64,000 nt of DNA, from the NCBI GenBank assembly GCA_026874595.1, contig CM049306.1:17009019-17073018 (forward strand), written 5' to 3'. The notes below the pieces were generated by a model. It was not told the DNA's origin. It worked only from the letters and a program-made list of their open reading frames with translations, and did no database searches. A program made the position numbers and the translations under genes. The stretch comes from Sipunculus nudus. Its lineage: Eukaryota; Annelida; Sipuncula; Golfingiida; Sipunculidae. This document shows positions 49,586 to 60,353 of this stretch, piece after piece (the stretch's first letter is position 1; each line of letters begins with the position of its first letter).

Positions 49586-49761
49586 CATACAGGGATAGCG
49601 GATATAGCCACCGCGTAGAGATAATGTATTCCCACAGATTATCAAAAGCCCCCTGGCGGAAGATGTTTGTACAACCGGCATTTTTGCAATATCCGAAGAA
49701 AAAAAAAACACTTGGATATATAACGGACACAGGCGTACAAAATTATTGTCATGCTTATCAT
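49586..49761. repeat. Long direct repeat, 3' of LINE
   Basis: Starts immediately after the AAC-rich tail (CATACAGGGATAGCGGATAT) and ends GTCATGCTTATCAT; partner of 45,061-45,257. Confidence 0.85.
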
Positions 49762-50915
49762 TACTATTACATAGTCATTATGTAAGACAATTAGGCCTAA
49801 CAAGGTTCCCGCAACCCCCTTTTTCAGACCGGCAAACCGACATATTCCCGGATCAATCAAGGGCGTTTAATTCTCTAACCCCGTTGCTCAGAACTGAAGA
49901 GAAAAAGTGCCGGAATCCAGATCATTCCCAAATTTATTCAGTCAGATATTCATGCTTGGTCATTTTAAGTTATTGAGGTCGATGTGCAATATTCATAAAA
50001 ATTATTAATGGCTCGGTTAACATTCAAGATAAAATGAACGAAAACCATAAGGAAAAAAAGTTATATGTATGGAAAAATATGCATGTATTTTTGTTATCAT
50101 TGTTTCCAGCCAATTTGAGCAATTTCAGTGTACGTATAACCGTGAAACGATGTCAGCTGCCGGCCACCGCTCATAACTACGTCACATTATAATTCATGCT
50201 ACAAATGTCATTCGCGTTAACACCTCTGGATAAATGTTAGCCCATAAGAATGAACTCCTCAATTGCTTTTTTCCAGTGACTGACGCAAGGTGGAGTCCAT
50301 AGATTGCACCTGCAGTTAACTGTGATCATAACACTCCATACACAACTGTGAGATTTAACATATATCCATTGATTAATGTTCAGTACATCTATGTGTACTG
50401 TATATTTTACCACTAGAAAACATTACTGTTCTGCTCTCAGCCCTATTTTGTACCAAGGAAGTTAAAATATGAACATAATAGTACACAGGCCTAAAGCCTT
50501 ATACAGGACTGCCACCAAATGCAAGATGTCTACAGTCCCTGTTAATGCGTCAATTCTCTCTGGACAAATAATATCAGTTGTTGATGTTACAGGTGCTTCA
50601 TGCTTTCAAGAATAGTTATTTTTTTGTACAGGCCTTTCGACATACAGCATTATGTGAATATTGGTTTGTTTAAACCATGGGAAATATTTTTATTCAATTT
50701 TCCTTTCTCAGAGTAACAGATCGTATCGTGCTATATAACCCAAGTTAGCCCTTTGGTGGGCCGGCGACGCAACAGTAACCTGAAACCTGTTGCGTCGCCG
50801 TCGGCGGGTAAATAAATGTTATTATTCCTTGAGCGGAGACTAAACCTTTAAGGGATTCTAATTGGTTTAATTGCAACTTGAAGTTAAAACGTGAGACCAA
50901 ATCAGTTTCAAACAG
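49762..50915. other. Intergenic, small hairpin only
   Basis: A 13-bp perfect inverted repeat (GGCGACGCAACAG / CTGTTGCGTCGCC) with an 11-base loop lies at 50,763-50,799. No gene seen. Confidence 0.5.
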
Positions 50916-51155
50916 CTGCAGACACTGGCTGCTTCAACCACTGACAAACCTGTTCCGCGTGAACATATCATGGGTCACAGGGATCACGGGTTGATTGAGG
51001 CTGAAGCATTTCACGGGGTTATTGAGGCAATTAAGACACGTGACAAATTGCGTATACAATTGCGACCGAGAAAGTTCATGCAGCGCAGGAAAAAAAAAAC
51101 ATCATATCGATCTCAGTCTGGACCAAACGGAATCTGGGATTTCGTGGTTGTGAGG
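50916..51155 (+). CDS. Candidate internal exon, unidentified
   Basis: AAACAG precedes 80 open codons, phase 0 to 0, ending GTGAGG|GTGAGT. The peptide is basic (LRPRKFMQRRKKKTSYRSQS, then GPNGIWDF). The donor is strong but the polypyrimidine tract is poor, and no partner exon was found. I do not recognise a family with confidence. Confidence 0.3.
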
Positions 51156-51367
51156 GTGAGTTGGTCTATTCACATAACATCAAGAAGGATACACACTGTA
51201 CGTGGGTTTTGAGTAATTAAATGTTCATGATTATTTTAAATACTTTTTGGCTGATGGGGGCGATTTTGTACGATTATGTCACCTCTCACCCTCCTCAAAC
51301 GACAGATTATTACCAATTGTTTTGATTTATTTAGATACACTCGCGGGTGAAGCATATATATCTGGAC

Positions 51368-51369
<2 letters not shown>

Positions 51370-51416
<47 letters not shown>
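51370..51416. repeat. (TA)n microsatellite
   Basis: Uninterrupted TA dinucleotides. Confidence 0.95.
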
Positions 51417-51418
<2 letters not shown>

Positions 51419-51423
51419 AAAAA

Positions 51424-51650
51424 AATTCCTGCCCTTTCACATAACCCCATTTGATACAGTCCAGAAATAAAGCAAACAGCACATGTATGTCCAGCCAGCC
51501 GATTAACTGGTCAAAGGCTGGCTCCCAGTTCTGGGGCCACACACACACACCCTCACACACACACACATTGACAAAATATCCTGCCCTTTAACATGACCCC
51601 ATTTGATACAGTCCAGAAATGAAGCAAACAGCACATGTATGTCAAGCCAT
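51424..51650. repeat. 75-bp direct duplication spaced by a (CA)n region
   Basis: CCTGCCCTTTCACATAACCC through ACAGCACATGTATGTC at 51,429-51,496 recurs at 51,580-51,645 with few changes. Confidence 0.8.
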
Positions 51651-52264
51651 GACACTTTTAAGTTCGGCACACGAAAAACGATTATCCGTTTGATTCGTCA
51701 TGCAAATATGCGCACGAAAGCAGTTGCGCAGCGGATACCAACACTGCTATCTATATCTCAATAGCTGAACTGAAACCTACAGAGAATACCCTAAAATATT
51801 GGGTTTAGTTGGACAAAGTTTCGTTTCGGTAAGACATAATACACATAAATATTTGAGGCTGATACTAGTGTATGGCCGTGTATATTATTTACTTAACTGG
51901 GCTTTCAAAAGGAAGAAAATCTGAAGATACATTTGACTCGAGCTCAAAATTTTGGCGTGTCACATGAGAATTTGAAGCGTCCAAACGAATGGTGGTCTTT
52001 GTCAAATTTTGTAGGATTGTGTAGAACTGTCGTATCATTATATGATTATATATTGTGTCATTATACATGATTAGTTATAAGGATAGTTGTCAGCATAGTG
52101 TTTGCACAACTGCCGACAGGTAGATAGTCGGTCAGTGACTTCCACAAAAGCTAACTTTGGTTTTATCGATCCAACAGCCAGAAATATTGCTCGTCCTATC
52201 GTACGCCTGGACCCCCAGAACCGTTAGATTTCGAGCATAAACCCCTGTGTGAATGCCTTGAATG

Positions 52265-52432
52265 CAGTGGCGGACCCAGAAGGGGCTTTTTTCAGCCGAA
52301 ACAACCTTTTTCAGACATTCAAACCAAATTTTGGGAGCTGGACCCCTCCCTTCCGGATGACCTTTTTATTAGTTTTTCTTTTAGTCTTTTAGTCTTTTAG
52401 TCTTTAGTCTTTTAGTCTTTAGTATTTTAGTC
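52265..52432 (+). mobile_element. hAT-like end with TTTTAGTC tandem repeat
   Basis: CAGTGGCGGACCCAGAAGGG is a typical animal hAT MITE terminus. The opposite end was not found. An 8-bp repeat (TTTTAGTC, with TTTAGTC variants) fills 52,377-52,432. Confidence 0.4.
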
Positions 52433-53856
52433 ATGGATATGCGATGGAACAGTCGACCGTCATAGGTCATGGCACGTATGTCATTCCCAAACAGTCGTAA
52501 ACACTGTTGTAATATAAACATATTTATTCAAATTAACTGGACACAAAACACAAAATATACAACGATATACTCTCCAAGTAACAAAGTTCTGAGATGCGTA
52601 TAACCAGAGAAGCTACCATTTATTATTAAAAGCTATCATTTATTATAAGTTTTGATAACTTAAAGTGCATAATCATTTGCAATAATATGTGGTTTTTCCC
52701 ACGCAATTCTTTTTGACCGAATGCAAAATATTCCCCCACAAAACCTTCCTGGCTGTCTATCTCTTATTTACTTGTTTTGTACATTGTTATGATTTTGTGT
52801 GAAAGAAAACACAGACCATGTGTATCTGTTTATCAGACTGTGTGACCAGAGGCCCGATCTTGCGCGTGCGCTACAATTCCCAAAGAAAGCGTATAAATAC
52901 GAAAGAAGAAATGCAAAAGAAATACCGACTTGAAGCTTGGAAATCTTATTTTGTAGATTTGCGCAGCTCGGTCACCAGGTGGCGTGCGTGCCATGTTAGT
53001 GTTTTGCATCATCGATCGCTCCCGGTGCAAACTTATATCAAAACGTGTACAGGTGTAAAAACACGGTTTGAAAATTAAATATGGGCAGATACCATTATAT
53101 TTAAAGAAGTAAAAAATAGTTCATGTATATTTAACACACCTGACATGTGAATAGGTCTCTTTAATTTTATGAGAGTCACACAATATTCTAACAATGATCC
53201 ATATTATCGCGTGAGCAGCCATCGCATGTATTTAAATTCCCCCCAGCATTTCAAAATTAGTGATAGGAATTAATTTGTGAAAAGTGGAGCTTCCAACTAA
53301 CATTATAGGTGGCTCACCATTACAAGAAGATATGAAGCAGCCCTGTCGAATATAATATATCTTTTTGTCAATAGTTCAGTTTCTCTTTCTGAATGCGGGT
53401 GCATGGTGGTGGGTTGTTTGAGTGCCTTTGGTTGCATGTAGTAAAGCCACCGTGCATAGAGCATTCAGGCTTCATGGACCACTTTTATAGCGATAGATTG
53501 GGCCTCATCATCAAAATGATACAGGAGAGTTGAGGAAACTCCTAGGGGTTGTATTTCATGTCAATGACTTTTTTGGGTAATTAATTGAAAGACCATTTAC
53601 TGTTTTGCGAATGTTATACGCAAATACACGTTTGTAAATGAACTTGTATAGGTCATCCTTTTGACCAAACTTCATTTTGTAATTATACGTTATAAAAATC
53701 AGATATTTCTTTACCTATAAGCATGCCTTGACTCTTTTCCCTCCGATCACAATATTCAGTATACAAAGTAAAATTCCTGTATTTTCGATCTGAAGCCTAT
53801 AGTTATACACACGCTCAATGAACAGCCTTACAAAGCAGCTGTAAACGAATCACCTA

Positions 53857-55038
53857 TCACGACTCAACTGCAATAACCCTGGTGTCTGTTGACAGTCGTT
53901 CATTACACCTTGGCCATGTTTCACTGAGCGCCCACTTTATAAAGTCTATTTTGTTTCTAGCATCACTATCCTTGCCCTCGGTGCTCGGCGTGTTTGTCGT
54001 ATTCTGTGAAACCCTCGGGTTTTCTGAATCGTCAAATGTGGATGACCAGCCAGATGACAAACCAATTACGCTTTTGGGTCGATGCTTTGTCATCCGATCC
54101 GGGGTGTCTTTTATAAGAAAACAAGAGTCAGCACTAAGTAAATTGGGTTTCTGGGAAATTTTCCAAGGGCTTCGCTTATTCCACGTTTGAGGGGATGAGC
54201 CCACGTCTGACCTCACTGTTATTGCTGTTGATGAAGGAACGCTATTGTTCTTATTTAACAGACATTGAGAATATCGACTCGAAGCGCGCGCACTTGAGGG
54301 ACAACTGATCGTAGAGATGGTACCTTGTGTTGGTGATATTCTTGTCACAAACGACGACGTAGGGCGGACTTTCAAAATTTTTCGATTGTCAACTTGGTTA
54401 AAATTTTGCAATGATTGAGAAATTGGTTCAGCATATTTCCAGTTCGGGTCCATGGATCTCCTACGTATATTGTGTATTTGTGATAATCTGATCATTTCAT
54501 CATCTGTCTCTGTGCAATTGTCAACTACGAGCAACAAGTCCTTGTTGACAGTATCATCTGAGATATTTCCTTGCCTTGAGGAATCTTGCCTTGCTTCTTC
54601 CGGTTCTGTGGGAGACGTTACAACTATCAGCGGTGTCACTGGCCTGTTTCTTTCGGAAGCTTTGGCTTTCTTTGATGGAATTTTTAGATGATTATTTATG
54701 CGACTTGTGTTAATTTCACGATTTAACGTTTCTTCTCGGTCTTTCACGCGGACATTTCTTGCAGAAAGTAAGTGAGAAATCCGACGTTCTAAAGCCAAAC
54801 GCTCTTTGGCAAAATACGCAAGACACCTTTTTCGCTCACTTGCTATACTGGTAACTTGCTTTTTCAGTTCAATGGTGTCAGCCCTTACCTTTGCTGATAG
54901 TTGTTTCTGGATCCTTAATTCGTCTAATTCTGATGAACTCCACTGGTCCAAAGGTTTCATTTTGTTATGTCTTTTTTTCGGGAACTTTGCAAGACTTGAA
55001 TGTAGGAAAGCTTCCGTGCTAACGAACAGGTGAGACAT
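53857..55038 (-). CDS. Intronless coiled-coil protein, unidentified
   Basis: A single uninterrupted frame of 394 codons from ATG 55038, much the longest in the window; the frame stays open about 29 codons further upstream without an ATG. A TATATATAA at 55,056-55,065 would place the transcript start near 55,030, so translation may begin at the next Met (54,960; MKPLDQWSSSELDEL, 367 residues). That Met is followed by a charged coiled coil of about 75 residues (LDELRIQKQLSAKVRADTIE and on), then a long Ser/Thr/Pro-rich disordered region and a conserved-looking end DFIKWALSETWPRCNERL. No enzyme motif, signal peptide or membrane segment. Family unknown; possibly a lineage-restricted or retrocopied gene. 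Confidence 0.65.
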   Translation of the reverse strand: MSHLFVSTEAFLHSSLAKFPKKRHNKMKPLDQWSSSELDELRIQKQLSAKVRADTIELKKQVTSIASERKRCLAYFAKERLALERRISHLLSARNVRVKDREETLNREINTSRINNHLKIPSKKAKASERNRPVTPLIVVTSPTEPEEARQDSSRQGNISDDTVNKDLLLVVDNCTETDDEMIRLSQIHNIRRRSMDPNWKYAEPISQSLQNFNQVDNRKILKVRPTSSFVTRISPTQGTISTISCPSSARASSRYSQCLLNKNNSVPSSTAITVRSDVGSSPQTWNKRSPWKISQKPNLLSADSCFLIKDTPDRMTKHRPKSVIGLSSGWSSTFDDSENPRVSQNTTNTPSTEGKDSDARNKIDFIKWALSETWPRCNERLSTDTRVIAVES

Positions 55039-55055
55039 CAACGTTCCCCAATCTG

Positions 55056-55065
55056 TTATATATAA
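55056..55065 (-). promoter_or_regulatory. Possible TATA box of the intronless gene
   Basis: CTTATATATAAC on the minus strand, about 96 bp before the ATG at 54,960 and 18 bp before that at 55,038. If used, it rules out the upstream ATG as start. Confidence 0.35.
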
Positions 55066-55125
55066 GCGTCTGTGGGCTGTCTTGAATGAATCGTATTTGA
55101 GGTTTGAAATATCTGAAGGTAACAA

Positions 55126-57321
55126 CCTCTTTTACATGTAGACCCTGGAATATATATATCCTTAAATACACATATACGATTAAGGATTGGCTAGCTATGT
55201 CGCCAAGTTTTATAATCCTTAGCACATTAGGTGTCTACGAAACAGGCATTTCTTAGTGCCGAGAGACCAGTTGATTGCCCTTACACGAGACCGCTTACAC
55301 ACGTATTAGTGCGATTGACGCTGGCCAGTTCTATAATTGTAAGCAGCTATAGCGACATTTGTATGCAGTCACAACTATTATACACCTTGCATTTAGGATA
55401 TCAGACGTCTGAATTAGGAGGGTATTAGAGATTTCATAAATGACCACGTCAAAGGGATTAATTGTCAAGGCGGAGAACACCTGGTGTTGATTCATAAACT
55501 ATAACTCTGAAAATAAAACCAACCTGCTAACCGTATTTTTCTCTTTATTATGACTCTAGCATTAACATAATGAACTCGCGCCCCCTAATCCTTACAGTAT
55601 GACCGAAGTACCTTCAGGTTTGTGGTCTTAATAATACAAGATTTCCCTAAAAGACGCTTATTAAATGGAGCAGTTTTATTAACAAGGGACCCATGGGTCA
55701 CTGCATGTGCTCAACTGAAGTTGACCTTGAAGGTAAAAATCTAAAATAATATCAAATGAAGATAATATCTAAGAGTAAAAGGTAATATAGCCCATGGCTG
55801 GTTGACATGACTGGTTTGTATTGATGAGTAAGAAATTGTTGTAAATAAAATTTTGTGACCAAACAATGCATTTCCTAATGTTTAAACTGAAGCATTGTGA
55901 ACATAAGATGTAAATAATACCATGGTCATTGGTTGGCTTTTTTGATAAATTGTTGACAGTTCAGTAGTTTACACATTTGTTCAATTGGATCTATTTTTTA
56001 TAATATATATTATCAAATATATGTATTTTTTTTATTTTATAAAATGTATACAGTTGAAAAAATTACTCATGTCCCCAGTCGAAAGGGGCAAGGGGGGGGG
56101 GGGGGTTGGAATGATGGGAGTTACACCATCTGTATATTATTGTAGTGTATATACATGGATTTTCATTAAATTCAACAATGCTTACAGCATAAAAAAAGAT
56201 CATCCACAATTACTTTATATTTAAAAAAGGACGCACAGACTGGTAGCTGATAATATAAGTTTCAATAATTTCATTTTTTTTTATTAGATATAAAATTGTT
56301 TAAAAGTTTAACATCTGCAATATTACACAACTTAATATACAAGTTGCTTTCAAATTTAAGACTTTAATAGCTTAAATCCATACACATACAGCATATGAAA
56401 GTTATTTTAACAGTGCTTATAGGAAAAATTTCATAATTAATATATATTTAATGATAACGGAGAGATGATAGACAGACAGAGCTGATCACTTTATGTTCCA
56501 TTCTCCTGAGGCAAGAATGTGTTTCAAGTAGATCTTAATTTTTTTCTAATCAAATTATTTTTTAAATTAAATTAATTTTACACATTTGCAATAAAAACTA
56601 ATGTTCCAGTGCACAGTTGCAATAAATGGCAGGGGAGAGGGGGTGGGGCATGGTGGGATTAACAATATTTCTGCATATACATACAGGGCAATCAAAGACT
56701 GATTTCCTATTCTGCCGAGGCAGGAAAATAATCAACAAATGTTTGTATTATCATCCTAATTAATTTTATCACATCATTTTTTTATTTGAAGTTTATATTC
56801 TATACATTTCCAATATAACATATATCTGAATATAAAAGTTTTTTCATAGTTCTAAACTGCATTATCATATATTTCAATATTGTTGAATAACACCACATCA
56901 TGCATACAAATGTATATATATATATTTTTTTACCACAAAAATATATATCTTTAAATTTGCAAAACAATAAATATCTTAAAATAAAACTTGATTCAGATTT
57001 CACAATTTTTATAGTGCCTTTTTTAATCCATAATTTGCCTCATATTTTATAGATTTATGCATACTGATGGGTTTAATTATATTTTAATTTGTTAAAATCA
57101 TTTAAAATTATTTCTTTAAAAATGCTACATTAACACAACATTGCATCTTCTGGATTACTCTTTGAATTACTTTTTCAAGGAAAGGTTTGTATATTGGAGT
57201 GTAAACAGCATCACAATTAAAGAAATTCATTGAAACAATATCAATTATTGCATAACACTTGATGGGTTATGCAGGGTTGGCGGGGGGGGGGGGGGGGGTA
57301 GATATGAGAATAACAGTACAC
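55126..57321. other. Intergenic, AT-rich
   Basis: No gene supported. It has a TGACCCATGGGTCA-like palindrome at 55,688-55,702 resembling the right end of family A, G-runs near 56,092 and 57,282, and short (TA)n. Confidence 0.5.
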
Positions 57322-57443
57322 CTGTCACAGCAGGGTATCTCCCCCAGTGACTGTAACAAATCAGGAATCCTTGCATAGCTGACTTCCAGTGACCAGGAGT
57401 GGGCTACCTGCATCTGGACAAAGCGATTGACTATCCAATAGAG
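57322..57443 (-). CDS. Candidate exon, unidentified protein
   Basis: TTTTTTTTCTTGAAG precedes it and TGTGACAG|GTGTAC ends it; 40 codons plus two bases. The peptide (LYWIVNRFVQMQVAHSWSLE, then VSYARIPDLLQSLGEIPCC) looks like a real helical protein. It does not join in phase with the candidate exon at 59,728, so an exon is missing or they are unrelated. Confidence 0.45.
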
Positions 57444-57689
57444 CTTCAAGAAAAAAAATCCAGTAACTAGCCTTATTTTCAAATTTCAGATTTAAACAAT
57501 TAAAAATACTTATGTTTACATGCTGTGAAAATTAAATAAACACAACTCACAGGGGAAAAAACGTGCCATGATCAAAGTTGGGCAAAATTAAAGGTACTGA
57601 TTTTATTTTTATGCTAATAACTTTAAAAAGTTATTATGACAATACATGATTATACAAGTGATAGCATGGTATGACCGTTTTATTATTGG

Positions 57690-57845
57690 GTCGTTTCACC
57701 TGATTCCGTCCTAGTATTTCTAAGAACATTAGAGATATGAAGACTTTATAAAAATAGGGATTCAAGCGCCTGTGGACGGACAGAAGGACGGACAATGGAC
57801 CACGACTATAGCTCAGATGACTTATAGTCAGCTGAGCTAAAAATG
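57690..57845 (-). repeat. Family A left-end fragment
   Basis: CTGTGGACGGACAGAAGGAC, GGACAATGGACCACGACTAT, then the hairpin AGCTCAGATGACTTATAGTC, AGCTGAGCTAAAAA, i.e. the reversed left end of family A. Confidence 0.75.
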
Positions 57846-57997
57846 AGGGGTCCGCTTACCACTTTTTTGTGAAAACACTGATATCAGGAAACATACATTT
57901 TACAAAATGTGTGCATTATTTACCACTTTATTATATAATTCGTGATAAGTGATAATAAGTGCATGCAGCATTTAGACTTAAAACTAAAGGCCAAGAG

Positions 57998-58377
57998 GGG
58001 TGCTTTTCCATGTGCGCGGCAGAAACTGCCGCGCGTCAAACGCATGCGTTTGCCGCGCGGCCAGTCCTTTTCCATGTGAGCGTTTTGTATGCGTTTGCCG
58101 CGCGGCAATCGCATGCCTTCCTGACACAACAGAACGGACTTAAACACACGAGTACGAGGAAACCCCCAAATGTGACGTCATTAAGGCGGAATTCCCATGC
58201 GTTTGCCGCGCGGCAAACGCAGAAATCCAGCACTGCTGGATTCCAAAACTGACGCGTGCGTTTGCCGCGCGGCAATCGCACACATGGAAATAGCACATGA
58301 CTTTTTAACTGGTTGGATTTTCGCCGCGCGGCAGCACGCGGCAAACGCTTGCAAAACGCGTACATGGAAAAGCACCC
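57998..58377. mobile_element. GC-rich palindromic MITE
   Basis: Inverted ends GGGTGCTTTTCCATGTGCGC and (reversed) GGGTGCTTTTCCATGTACGC. Inside are five copies of a self-complementary core GTTTGCCGCGCGGCAAAC or variants, some preceded by further TTTTCCATG(T). No ORF of interest; 380 bp. TAA follows the right end but no matching triplet is on the left. Confidence 0.78.
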
Positions 58378-58380
58378 TAA

Positions 58381-59171
58381 TGATCACTCTGTGCCATACC
58401 ACGAAATACTGTCATGAAATTAAAGAGTTAAATTGACAAAACAATGTTAGCAGTAATATTTAATAGGTTGCGCTACATGTCTATCAACCAAATCTGCTTA
58501 CAAGTCAGAAAATCAACAGTTGATGCGATTCCTGTGACATTTGCCGACAGTCAGTACAGCATTTACGTCATCACGTGAGATCTTAAAATTAAAATTTCCA
58601 CAAAGATAAAATTCCTGCTATTTCAATTTCAATTGCTCTGCAGAATTGCTTACAAAATAAGGAGCAAGATTTAATCTTTTCTGTTTTATTCAGAACAAAA
58701 AGTGGAATTCACAGAAAAAAGGCAAAATTTTGCATGTTAAATGAGTGTTTTTAATAATAGTTTGCACAACGTTATAGGGTTGAAATAAGGTCATCGTGAG
58801 ACCCGAAATGTGCTAAACTTCAGCCTCAAACGTGATGTACACTATAATGGACCGTACGTTTGACTGTTTGTGTGGACAGACGTAAACAAAGCCAGTCTAG
58901 GCAGACCATGCTTCCGGGCGACATGTAGACATTTAAGAAAACAGACCATGCTAATATATATAAATATATAAGTGAAAGTGATACTTGTATAACATTGACT
59001 ATGGTCATCTACCTTTATAGTTCGTCCCTTGAACAACAAACATTTTGTTGTTTCAGATAATCTAACCACACTATGCCGCATGATATGATTGATAAATTGT
59101 AGTATGAACCGTTATATCTGCAGATTTGATATTTATCGGAGCAAATTTTTATACAACAGCAGGAGATCGAA
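58381..59171. other. No gene seen
   Basis: AT-rich. A short open frame at 59,081-59,013 on the minus strand (MRHSVVRLSETTKCL) ends at an AAAG|GTAGAT donor but has no supporting context. Confidence 0.5.
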
Positions 59172-59255
59172 TAGTCCATACATGGACCTCTATGTCCTAT
59201 GATACTTCTGCTGGATGGACATTATAATAGGACATAGAGGTCCATGTATGGACTA
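59172..59255. repeat. Perfect 29-bp inverted repeat with 9-bp flanking duplication
   Basis: Arms 59,172-59,200 and 59,227-59,255 (TAGTCCATACATGGACCTCT, then ATGTCCTAT and its complement) are exactly complementary around a 26-base loop. Flanks are GAGATCGAA and GAGATCAAA (one mismatch in nine), suggesting a miniature transposon insertion. The RNA would form a 29-bp stem. Confidence 0.85.
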
Positions 59256-60248
59256 GAGATCAAATACGTTATCTGTGCTTTGGTTCAGCAGGTGTAGCAT
59301 TAATTTGACAGGCCAGCTGTGACACTGAAATTAACACTGAAATCAACAATCTGGTTCCTGGGTTCGCTTGTTCATATCAGGTCCCCGGATACATGACCAT
59401 GTGTATGTACTGAATGCACCCGTCCAAATGACTCTGTCATAATTTTTTGTGCAGGGTGATATATTCAAAAAGTTTTAACAGTATATCAAGAATAATAATG
59501 CAGATGCCTAATGAATGTAAAAGCAAAATACAGATGCCCTTTATTCCTGGACTTACATTCCACATAAGTTGGGTATTGGCACCGATTATTTATAATGCCT
59601 CCATGTACAACTGTCTATTTATAAACCTTGGAGAGCCAAATATCTATTACTATTGACTGTTACTTGCGTTGTTAACCCAGTACTGGAAACACTCTACTGG
59701 AATCATATGAAATAAAAATAATCCTACCCCACGATCATCTCTTTGAAATATTGAAGGATTTTAGTCAGCAGTTTCAGAGAGGAAGCTTGGCTGAAATGGT
59801 CTTTAATGGCATGTAAATCAGTTGAAACGCCTCTAAAATAGTAAAATATTATAATAAAAAAGATGAATTGCCAGTTTCGTCAAGGAATATTTTTAATTAG
59901 TGGCTTGTTATTGATGGCATCTTAACGCATGGACTCTGGGTGCCTAGTTCTAAGTTACCCTTATTTAAGGTTATCCGTAGCTATACTTAATTCTTCACAT
60001 GAAATTTATAATAATCGTATCCTATAGGCCGAACTTTGTCGTATATCTATCACAGCATACTCCCTGTTGTTATTTAAGCGTCAGACTGACACACGCTTAC
60101 TCATTATAATAACTAGTATATCTACATAACATTTTTAGTCCGAAGGCATTGGTTATACGGCTCTGAATTAATTGGCGATGGGTTATTGTTCAGTAGATTT
60201 TACGTGAAATTAAGAAGAAGTCAAGTGATTGGTCATGACAGCATTGTG
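59256..60248 (-). other. 3' flank of the phosphatase gene
   Basis: Contains the candidate exon at 59,728-59,832; otherwise plain AT-rich sequence. The phosphatase 3' UTR must lie here but its end is not visible. Confidence 0.5.
59728..59832 (-). CDS. Candidate exon, unidentified protein
   Basis: CTATTTTAG precedes it and GTGGG|GTAGGA ends it; 34 codons in the only open frame (GVSTDLHAIKDHFSQASS, LKLLTKILQYFKEMIVG), an amphipathic helical pair. It lies between the phosphatase stop and the 57,322 candidate, on the same strand. Confidence 0.4.
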
Positions 60249-60353
60249 TTACGTCATCGATGACGTCGGAAGTTCAGAAAGACAAAGCCTCGTGTAGAGC
60301 CCAGACGCTTTGATGTATTCTTTCGTCGCTGTATGGAGCCACTCGTACTGCTC
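60249..60353 (-). CDS. Phosphatase last exon
   Basis: CTTTGCAG precedes it. It encodes EQYEWLHTATKEYIKASGLY and 14 more residues to TAA. This is the usual domain end plus a short tail; no donor fits before the stop. Confidence 0.85.
   Translation of the reverse strand, partial: EQYEWLHTATKEYIKASGLYTRLCLSELPTSSMT

Larger units (their letters stand above)
51156..53856. other. Intergenic with simple repeats
   Basis: Contains (TA)n at 51,370-51,416, a 75-bp direct duplication (51,424-51,500 and 51,573-51,650), (CA)n near 51,541, a hAT-like end at 52,265 and a TTTTAGTC repeat. The open frame at 52,818-53,078 has no splice or homology support. Confidence 0.5.

Noticed and set aside
50763-50799. 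Transcription terminator-like GC hairpin
   Set aside because: Bacterial-style terminators are not expected here; a 13-bp hairpin alone supports no function.
59013-59115. Possible exon bridging the orphan exons, ending RDEL
   Set aside because: Phase and splice signals can be forced, but the peptide is not convincing and the ending is likely chance.
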